From: Fenollaria sporofastidiosus
GTDB taxonomy: Bacteria > Bacillota > Clostridia > Tissierellales > Peptoniphilaceae
Direction: 5' to 3'
Length of the DNA: 64,000 nucleotides
Assembly (NCBI RefSeq): GCF_943169635.2
Contig: NZ_OW968186.1
Location: 496,001 to 560,000 of the forward strand
Below, one piece after another: positions 58,206-64,000 of the stretch. The notes under the pieces were generated by a model. That model worked only from the letters and a program-made list of their open reading frames with translations. It had not been told where the DNA came from and did no database searches. A program made the position numbers and the translations under genes. Numbering within the stretch: the first letter of the stretch is position 1; the number at the start of each line of letters is the position of its first letter.

Positions 58206-59525
58206 ATTACCACTACAAGCATCAAGAAAAAGTTTTTCTCCTATATAATACCGTCGCTCTCTGCCATGATCATATTTAGTTTATACTCAATGGTTGATGG
58301 CTTCTTCGTGAGCAAGTACGTCGGTGTCGAGGCACTTAGTGCAGTTAATATTTCAACGCCATTTATCAATATAGTTTTTGCGCTTGGTATAATTGCAGCG
58401 GTCGGCTCTCAAACGATGTGCGGCGTCTTTATCGGCAGAAAAAACTACATGAAGGCAAACAAGATCTTTAGCTTCAACATATTAACCGTGGCAGTGCTAT
58501 CGGTCTTATTGACTCTTATTTTTTATTTCAATTTAGATAGGATAGCGACACTTTTGGGTGCAACTGAGGACCTAAAGCCGCTTGTCCTAAAGTACATTGG
58601 CTACATAGTCTACTTTGTGCCATTCTTAATGATTTCGTATAACTTCGAGGTCTTGGTCAAGGTCGATGGTTTTCCGCGTCTTGCGGTCGCAACCGTTATC
58701 ACTTGCGGACTAAGCAATGTCATCTTGGACTATGTCTTCGTCGGACTCATGGGCAAGGGCCTAGAGGGCGCGGCGGTCGCAACAGGTATCTCGCAGGTCA
58801 TCTCGACCGTGGTCTACCTTATCCACTTCACGCTTGGCAAGTCGAACCTGGAGTTTGTCGAGGTCAAGTTCTCATTTGACACTCTTAAGTCCATATTCTC
58901 CTTGGGTGTTGGCGACTTCGTTTCAGAGGTCGGCATCGCGATGATAGTTTTGTTCTACAACATATTCATAATTCGTTTCCTTGGTGAGAAGTCCATCGCG
59001 ACTTTCTCTGTCGTAAGCTATGTCAATAACCTTGCGCTCACATGCTTTGCAGGTATCACGCAGGGCACGCAGCCACTTTTGAGCTATTATTATGGTAAGA
59101 GGGACTACGATACACTCAAGAAGCTCTTCCGTTACGCAAGCTTTGCGATACTTATAACGGGAACGGTCTTTTTGCTCGCTTCGCAAGTTTTAGCAAGAGA
59201 GATCTTCAATATATTTTTAGATGTAGACGAAGAGACTATGCTCTACTCGATACTTTCACTAAGAAAGTTCTCGGTCTCATTTATGATCACAGGCTTCAAC
59301 GTCTTGATAGCCGCAGTCTGCGTTTCGTCCTTGAAGCCGAAGTACTCGGTTGTGATCAATGTCTTGAGAAGCTTCGTGATGATCTACCTCGCACTCTTTG
59401 TCTTGACAATGATCGAGCCAACGCTAATATGGTTTGCTTCGAGCGTATCAGAAGCACTGACCCTAGTCTTTGCATTTGTATTTTATAAGAAGCTGAGTAA
59501 AGAAAATAGAGAACGATATGAGTAA
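58206..59525 (+). CDS. MATE-family efflux transporter, apparent ATT start
   Basis: About 439 residues with 12 likely membrane spans; the N-terminal SIKKKFFSYIIPSLSAMIIF and YSMVDGFFVSKYVGVEALSA are typical of MATE exporters (DinF/NorM-like). Sodium- or proton-driven drug export is the family role. Start: the promoter ends at 58183 and GGGAGG at 58193-58198 is 7 bases before ATT (58206-58208). No ATG, GTG or TTG lies in frame between the promoter and the conserved N-terminus. The next in-frame ATG (in SAMII) would remove part of span 1. ATT initiation is thus the best reading. Confidence 0.8.
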   Translation: MTTTSIKKKFFSYIIPSLSAMIIFSLYSMVDGFFVSKYVGVEALSAVNISTPFINIVFALGIIAAVGSQTMCGVFIGRKNYMKANKIFSFNILTVAVLSVLLTLIFYFNLDRIATLLGATEDLKPLVLKYIGYIVYFVPFLMISYNFEVLVKVDGFPRLAVATVITCGLSNVILDYVFVGLMGKGLEGAAVATGISQVISTVVYLIHFTLGKSNLEFVEVKFSFDTLKSIFSLGVGDFVSEVGIAMIVLFYNIFIIRFLGEKSIATFSVVSYVNNLALTCFAGITQGTQPLLSYYYGKRDYDTLKKLFRYASFAILITGTVFLLASQVLAREIFNIFLDVDEETMLYSILSLRKFSVSFMITGFNVLIAAVCVSSLKPKYSVVINVLRSFVMIYLALFVLTMIEPTLIWFASSVSEALTLVFAFVFYKKLSKENRERYE

Positions 59526-59541
59526 TTTCTTGATAAAATGC

Positions 59542-59575
59542 AAAAGGCTGTGAGATTAATCTCACAGCCTTTTTA
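59542..59575. terminator. Bidirectional terminator after the MATE gene
   Basis: Perfect 14-bp stem AAAAGGCTGTGAGA / TCTCACAGCCTTTT with TTAA loop; it also serves the minus-strand gene at 59591. Confidence 0.85.
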
Positions 59576-59590
59576 TATTATATGTTATAT

Positions 59591-59905
59591 TTAATAATCT
59601 ACGGTTTCGCCACTTTTGTACTCGTTTAAAACATCACGCTTTAATTTCTTCACGGCCTTTGGCATGTTCTTTTTAACTCTTTTAAATTCATTCAAGAGTT
59701 CTTCACCTTCATAGCCATTATTAATTAGATCTTCCAAGATTAAATCCGAAAAGTCATCAAGCTCAACTGCCTTTGACAATATGATCTTGTCATCTTCGAC
59801 ATCAAGCTTAAGCTCGTCATCAACATTGATACCTAGAGCCGATAGAACTAGCTTTGGCAGTATAATGCCTTGGGAGTTGCCCCACTTTTTTATGGTAATG
59901 TTCAT
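59591..59905 (-). CDS. AbrB/MazE-type DNA-binding protein (solitary antitoxin-like)
   Basis: 104 residues. The N-terminal swapped-hairpin domain KWGNSQGIILPKLVLSALGI, then DDELKLDVEDDKIIL is characteristic of MazE/AbrB. The C-terminal part (about 50-104) is helical and charged, as in antitoxins that wrap a toxin, but no MazF/PemK-like gene is next to it. It may be an orphan antitoxin or a plain regulator. Confidence 0.75.
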   Translation of the reverse strand: MNITIKKWGNSQGIILPKLVLSALGINVDDELKLDVEDDKIILSKAVELDDFSDLILEDLINNGYEGEELLNEFKRVKKNMPKAVKKLKRDVLNEYKSGETVDY

Positions 59906-60062
59906 AATATCACCTCAAGTATAGTTTATACTATGTATAACTATTTGTCAAGATGTTTATGTGAAATTGAAATAAACAAAACCAGATTTTGATGAGATTG
60001 GAGCCAGACATCGAAAATTGCTTTCTCTCGCATGCTGCGCCTACATAAATTGTATTAGTAAT

Positions 60063-60239
60063 CGAAAAGTGTATTACTCGTGACTTAGGCTTCTCAAATT
60101 GGAAATTTCTAAAAGCTCGATCGCTTGCAAAACCATATTCGTTCGCTACGCTCAGCTAGATGGTTTTGCGGCCAGCTCTCTTCGCTAATAAATTTCACAA
60201 TTTGTTCAGATGCGTCACTTCGTTAATAACACTTTTCTC
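60063..60239. repeat. Interspersed repeat family B, copy 4 (MITE-like)
   Basis: Bounded by CGAAAAGTG and CACTTTTC; nearly identical to 25643-25818 apart from the middle (CAAAACCATATTCGTTCGCTACG instead of the gaaaattcat version). Further AAAGCACTTTTCTC at 60294-60307 suggests a nested end. Confidence 0.65.
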
Positions 60240-60357
60240 TTATTTGATAGAGAAAACAAAATTTTTATCTTACTATAGACCGTGCTCGTTAAAAGCACTT
60301 TTCTCGCTAAAGAGTTCTAAACTAGTCAAGAGGGCAAATCGAACGAAAAATCAGATT

Positions 60358-60455
60358 TCTTAGATAAAATGCGATGATTACACGAAATGGAGCTTCAAGG
60401 CAAGCGGAGTGTACAAATGTACTCGAGCATTGCTGAGAAGCGAATGAGTGTAAGG
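60358..60455. repeat. Interspersed repeat family A, copy 6
   Basis: TTAGATAAAATGCGATGATT, ATGGAGCTTCAAGGCAAGCG, GTACAAATGTACTCGAGCAT and GAATGAGTGTAAGGGCGC; forward orientation as at 3328. Confidence 0.65.
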
Positions 60456-60462
60456 GCGCATT

Positions 60463-60496
60463 TGAAGAACCTCGTCCAAATAAACGAGAACCTTGA
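60463..60496. repeat. Interspersed repeat family E, copy 3 (shortened)
   Basis: AAGAACCTCGTCC and AACGAGAACCTTG with a short middle. It follows family A directly, as it does at 55952. Confidence 0.5.
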
Positions 60497-60519
60497 TACT
60501 TTAGTATAATCAAGAAAGC

Positions 60520-63360
60520 CTATCTTATATCTATAACTTCGTCGTACTCAATCCCATCATCCCCATCAGGACCTATAACTGCAAAGCTTGCATCTTCTAA
60601 TCTATGCAATTTATCCACATACTTTTCTTTTAATACGTTCAAATCTGTATCCAAGATCTCTCTATATGCCTTTAGGTCGTCTTCTTCACTCATTCCTTGC
60701 AGCATTCTCACGAAGGCAAGCTTACCTTTTTGTCCCTTGCCATATGCCTTATTGTACTTAAGTGTCGAGGCAATCTTTCTTCTTTCAAGCTCATCTTTAT
60801 CAAGCTCGAAGCTCTTCAAGAAGTCTGCGGACTTTCTCATCACTTCAAGGCTTCTTGCAAGGTTTGGATCTCTAAATGTAAACTCTGCAAGGTAATCTAT
60901 GCCGGCATTTAGTCCATCGCCGTAGGCACCGCCCTTGGCACGTATCTCTGTGTGAAGGTAGTCGTTTGAGACTATCTGTCTTAGCACTTCGACGTCGCCA
61001 CTATTGTCCTCGTCTACATCTGTTGCTACAGCGTTGAAGTAGACTTTGGACGACACAACTAGCTTTGTGTTCTTCTTATCCCTCTTATGCTCTGTGCACA
61101 CAGCAGCAGCTGGGATGCTCTCAAGTGAGGCTTCAAGTGCGGCTACTGCCTTGTCAAGCTCATCTATCCTCTCTTCGTATGAGTAGTGAGAAGTGAAGCC
61201 TTCCTTCCTAAACATAGTCTTAAGTAGTCTTTGGTAGTCACGGATCTCCTCATCCTTAAGTTCATCGAAATTAGCTTTGAGCTTCTTTACGTGTATGAAC
61301 TTTTCTATACCATGGAGCTTAAGTGTAAGCCTTTCTTTCTCAAGTGTTTGCGCCTTCGCCACGTCCATGGCAATGTTGGAGGCGATATTCAAAACGTTGT
61401 TGTCGAAGTCTGAGACGCTCTCCAAAACGTTCATCTTTAGTACTTTCTCATCACTTGGGTCGGAGCACTTGATGATCTCGTCTATAAGTTTCATAGCATC
61501 AGCTGCCTTGTCTTTAGTAAACTTTGCGCTGCATTGAACGAATGGCGTAAGCTTACCGCTCTTATAATTCTTCACTACGCTTGAAGCGAAATTTATCGAG
61601 CCGGTAGTTTTGAATATGTCTGTCTCAAGTTTTTCTCTAGATGACTTCGTTGTCTTGATGTCTGCTAAGAGATCAACAAGGTTTGCGACCTTGACGTAGT
61701 CTTCCTCGGCTATGTGCGAGATATCGAAGAATAGGTTTAGGTAGCAGATCTTGCTGTCTTCTTTGGAGTAGTATATAAAGTCTTGCACCTTCTCAAGTGG
61801 CAGCTTTTCTATATCACGCGGCAAGTCCTCTAGCTTAAGAGCGGGTATTGACGCAATCGCTTCCTTTGTGTCAGGCTCTTCTTGCATAGCCTTAAGGTCT
61901 TCATTCTCCTTAATCAGTGCATCAAGCTCTTCTGGAGTGAGTGAAGCCTTGTACTTATTAAGCGCGTCCCTCTCTTCTTCGTCTCTTTCCTTGTAGAAGT
62001 CCTTCACAGGGTAGAAGTCCAGCATCTTGACATCCTTATGAGCGGCATTTACAAAGTTTATAAAGGCGCTTTCATCCTTCTTAAGCTCATCAAGTGTCTC
62101 GTTGAAGGCAAAGGCGCTCGCAGGTGACTTGTCAAATAGCCACATAGCAACCGACTTTAGCGCAAGAGCTATGCCCTTAGTAGCAGTGTTTGCGAACTCC
62201 TTAAGTGTGAAGTCCATAAGGTTTAGAACCGACTCATATATGTCCTTGTTGATGCGGCCAGACTTGATGGCATCAATCTCATCATGGGCAGCCTTTTTAA
62301 ACTCCTCAAGCGTACCTGGCTCGGCATCCTTTAGTATAAGGCTAAGGTCTGTGTAATTGCCATTACCATAGCCATAGTTGGAGTAGCTCAAAAGGTCAGA
62401 AGCTATGCCCATCTCTTGGATCTTTTTCTTAAGAGGGGAGTTGGAGAAGTAGCTAAGGTACTTACTCAAAAACTCTGTCATTATGCTATCACGCGTATTG
62501 TCGATAGCGCCTGTAATGAAGGCGTAGGCGTAGTTGTGCTTGTCTGAGACGTCATTTGGGTAGGCGCGCTCAAAGACACACTTCTTAGGCTTAACTAGCT
62601 TCATGCCAATATTATTCGCAATGTCCTTGTACTCGTAGGCGGATAAAAATTCGTCTAAGTGCGCTAGCTCTGCGTCCACATCGCCATCACCATAAAGCAC
62701 GATGTATGAGTTCGATGGGTGGTAGTGCCTTTTGTAGTAGTCAAGAAGCTCATCGTATGAAAGCTTTATGATCTCATACGGATCGCCGCCTGAGTTGTAC
62801 GCGCAGTAGGAGTCTGGATATAGCTCCTCTTGCATAGCTTGGTAGATGAACTCTTCTGAGGAAGACATAGCTCCCTTCATCTCGTTATATACAACGCCTT
62901 GGTACTTAATTTCTTCATCTTTATTAAAAATTTCGCGTCTAGTGCCTTCTTGAAGGAAGACTCTCTTGTCTGTTAATAGTCTCGGATTGAAGACAGCATC
63001 TAGGTAGACGTCCATAAGGTTGTAGAAGTCCTTCGCGTTTCTTGATGATATCGGGTAGACAGTCATGTTTTGGAAGGTCATCGCGTTTAGGAAAGTCGCA
63101 AGTGATGACTTCGCAAGATCCATAAACGGCTCCTTCGTTGTGTACTTCTTCGAGCCAGATAGAACCGCGTGCTCAATGATGTGCATGATGCCCTTCGAAT
63201 TCTCAGGTATAGTTCTAAAACCTATCATAAAGGCTTTGTTGTCGTCGTCGTTCTCAAACTTTATGACCTTAGCCTTAGTCTTCTTGTGCGTAAAAATTTT
63301 ATAAGCAGAGCTTATCTCGTCTATAAATCCACTCTCCACTAGGGAAAATTTCTCGTTCAT
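60520..63360 (-). CDS. M16C-family zinc metallopeptidase (presequence-protease/insulinase-like)
   Basis: 946 residues. The inverted zinc motif HIIEH occurs in GIMHIIEHAVLSGSKKYTTK (near residues 60-64), with the distal Glu region following (VVYNEMKGAM). The four-domain length fits the single-chain M16C peptidases (PreP-like) that degrade short peptides in the cytosol. Single-gene unit; a family A repeat plus family E repeat lies at its 3' end, where TCAAGAAAG again abuts the stop codon. Confidence 0.9.
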   Translation of the reverse strand: MNEKFSLVESGFIDEISSAYKIFTHKKTKAKVIKFENDDDNKAFMIGFRTIPENSKGIMHIIEHAVLSGSKKYTTKEPFMDLAKSSLATFLNAMTFQNMTVYPISSRNAKDFYNLMDVYLDAVFNPRLLTDKRVFLQEGTRREIFNKDEEIKYQGVVYNEMKGAMSSSEEFIYQAMQEELYPDSYCAYNSGGDPYEIIKLSYDELLDYYKRHYHPSNSYIVLYGDGDVDAELAHLDEFLSAYEYKDIANNIGMKLVKPKKCVFERAYPNDVSDKHNYAYAFITGAIDNTRDSIMTEFLSKYLSYFSNSPLKKKIQEMGIASDLLSYSNYGYGNGNYTDLSLILKDAEPGTLEEFKKAAHDEIDAIKSGRINKDIYESVLNLMDFTLKEFANTATKGIALALKSVAMWLFDKSPASAFAFNETLDELKKDESAFINFVNAAHKDVKMLDFYPVKDFYKERDEEERDALNKYKASLTPEELDALIKENEDLKAMQEEPDTKEAIASIPALKLEDLPRDIEKLPLEKVQDFIYYSKEDSKICYLNLFFDISHIAEEDYVKVANLVDLLADIKTTKSSREKLETDIFKTTGSINFASSVVKNYKSGKLTPFVQCSAKFTKDKAADAMKLIDEIIKCSDPSDEKVLKMNVLESVSDFDNNVLNIASNIAMDVAKAQTLEKERLTLKLHGIEKFIHVKKLKANFDELKDEEIRDYQRLLKTMFRKEGFTSHYSYEERIDELDKAVAALEASLESIPAAAVCTEHKRDKKNTKLVVSSKVYFNAVATDVDEDNSGDVEVLRQIVSNDYLHTEIRAKGGAYGDGLNAGIDYLAEFTFRDPNLARSLEVMRKSADFLKSFELDKDELERRKIASTLKYNKAYGKGQKGKLAFVRMLQGMSEEDDLKAYREILDTDLNVLKEKYVDKLHRLEDASFAVIGPDGDDGIEYDEVIDIR

Positions 63361-63399
63361 TTAATCACCTCTCATGTATTATCTTAATTGTAACATAGG

Positions 63400-63867
63400 C
63401 TACTTTACTATGTCAATGGCGCTCGCATCCGTAAGCTTCACTAGATCAGAGGGACTTACTTTGATTTGCAAACCGACCTTGCCACCGCTTACAAAAATAT
63501 ATTCCTTGTCCATAGCTGATATATCGATAAAGGTCTTAAGGCGCGTCTTCATGCCGATGGGTGAGCAGCCGCCATGCACGTAGCCTGTTAGTGGAAGTAG
63601 ATCCTTTTGCTTAAGCATGTCGACCTTCTTCGCCTGAGAGGCCTTCGCAGCTTTCTTAAGGTCTAGCTCCATAGCCACGGGAACTATGAAGACGAAGTGC
63701 TCACCTTTGTTCGACTCGGTAACTAGAGTCTTGTAGACCATGCTCACGTCTTCATTCAAAGTCTTGGCAACGTCCACGCCGCTAATGCCGCCCTTGGTAT
63801 CGTATTCAAACTCTTCATATTTCACGCCCGCTGCATCGAGTAGGCGCATCGCATTTGTTTTTTTCAT
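63400..63867 (-). CDS. ybaK: YbaK-type Cys-tRNA(Pro) deacylase
   Basis: 155 residues. KKTNAMRLLDAAGVKYEEFE start; VYKTLVTESNKGEHFVFIVP and the GYVHGGCSPIGMKTRLKTFI segment match YbaK/ProX trans-editing proteins that hydrolyse mischarged Cys-tRNA(Pro). The ATG at 63867 follows AGGTGATATT; the longer frame upstream overlaps the promoter of the next gene and is rejected. Confidence 0.92.
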   Translation of the reverse strand: MKKTNAMRLLDAAGVKYEEFEYDTKGGISGVDVAKTLNEDVSMVYKTLVTESNKGEHFVFIVPVAMELDLKKAAKASQAKKVDMLKQKDLLPLTGYVHGGCSPIGMKTRLKTFIDISAMDKEYIFVSGGKVGLQIKVSPSDLVKLTDASAIDIVK

Positions 63868-63899
63868 AATATCACCTAAGATGATTATACCCAAAACTA

Positions 63900-63928
63900 T
63901 TGCCCTACTCATGCATTTGTGCTATGAT
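63900..63928 (+). promoter_or_regulatory. Promoter of the last gene
   Basis: TTGCCC (63900-63905), 17-bp spacer, TATGAT (63923-63928); AGAGGTGAG precedes the ATG at 63948. Confidence 0.6.
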
Positions 63929-63947
63929 TTAACTAAGAGGTGAGACT

Positions 63948-64000
63948 ATGTTACTTGTTAAAAACGCGAAGGTGAATGGCGAAGTTATCGATATTTTATC
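63948..64000 (+). CDS. N-terminus of an amidohydrolase-like protein (cut by window end)
   Basis: Only 17 codons are seen: MLLVKNAKVNGEVIDIL. This beta-strand start is typical of amidohydrolases such as dihydroorotase or related deacetylases. The exact enzyme cannot be told. Confidence 0.45.
   Translation, partial: MLLVKNAKVNGEVIDIL

Overview
The window is chromosomal DNA of a low-GC Gram-positive anaerobe. Firmicutes-type gene order around the replication origin (dnaA, dnaN, recF, gyrB, gyrA on one side; rpmH, rnpA, yidD, yidC, jag, mnmE, mnmG, rsmG, parA, parB on the other), an SLH-domain S-layer protein and the protein sequences suggest Clostridia/Tissierellia, possibly a Peptoniphilaceae relative. 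The genus is an inference. No spore genes are seen.

Layout. 1-2679: the 5' part of a large secreted surface protein with an InlB-type repeat. 3.4-13.5 kb: one tightly packed minus-strand gene train, dnaN-yaaA-recF-gyrB-gyrA, then an anti-anti-sigma/anti-sigma/sigma-B-type cassette, then lplA-lipA for lipoate salvage and synthesis. 13.5-15.7 kb: a bipartite oriC, with DnaA boxes on both sides of dnaA and a very AT-rich stretch next to dnaN. 16-18.4 kb: a DUF4143-type ATPase and a small membrane protein, surrounded by short repeats. 18.5-29.4 kb: the plus-strand rpmH-to-parB block with two parS-like sites, then a PhzF-like protein and a cyclodeaminase-like protein. 29.4-31.3 kb: a minus-strand structured non-coding RNA, six 126-bp tandem repeats and three inverted degenerate copies, ahead of the S-layer gene (31.4-35.0 kb). 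35-38.5 kb: small membrane proteins, a ComK-like protein, an alternative sigma factor and DUF1659/DUF2922 proteins. 39.1-45.5 kb: secA, prfB (with a +1 programmed frameshift), tsaE, tsaB, rimI and tsaD.

45.5-58.0 kb is accessory DNA. It holds a large serine recombinase, a lone HK97-type major capsid protein, a cos-like GC-rich block, a P4-type primase/helicase, a restriction-modification pair with a broken HTH regulator, decayed DNA, a KilA-N protein and a GNAT acetyltransferase. A 17-bp direct repeat brackets it. This looks like a minimal capsid-encoding satellite, or its remnant, that carries defence cargo. It is followed by a MATE transporter that apparently starts at AUU, a MazE-like protein, an M16C peptidase, a YbaK-like deacylase and the start of an amidohydrolase-like gene.

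A second theme is the number of short interspersed intergenic repeats. There are at least four families, some with terminal inverted repeats, plus arrays with an exact 19-bp period and a TATATA core at three distant loci. None of them carries a transposase in this window. All identifications come from reading the sequence; no database search was run.
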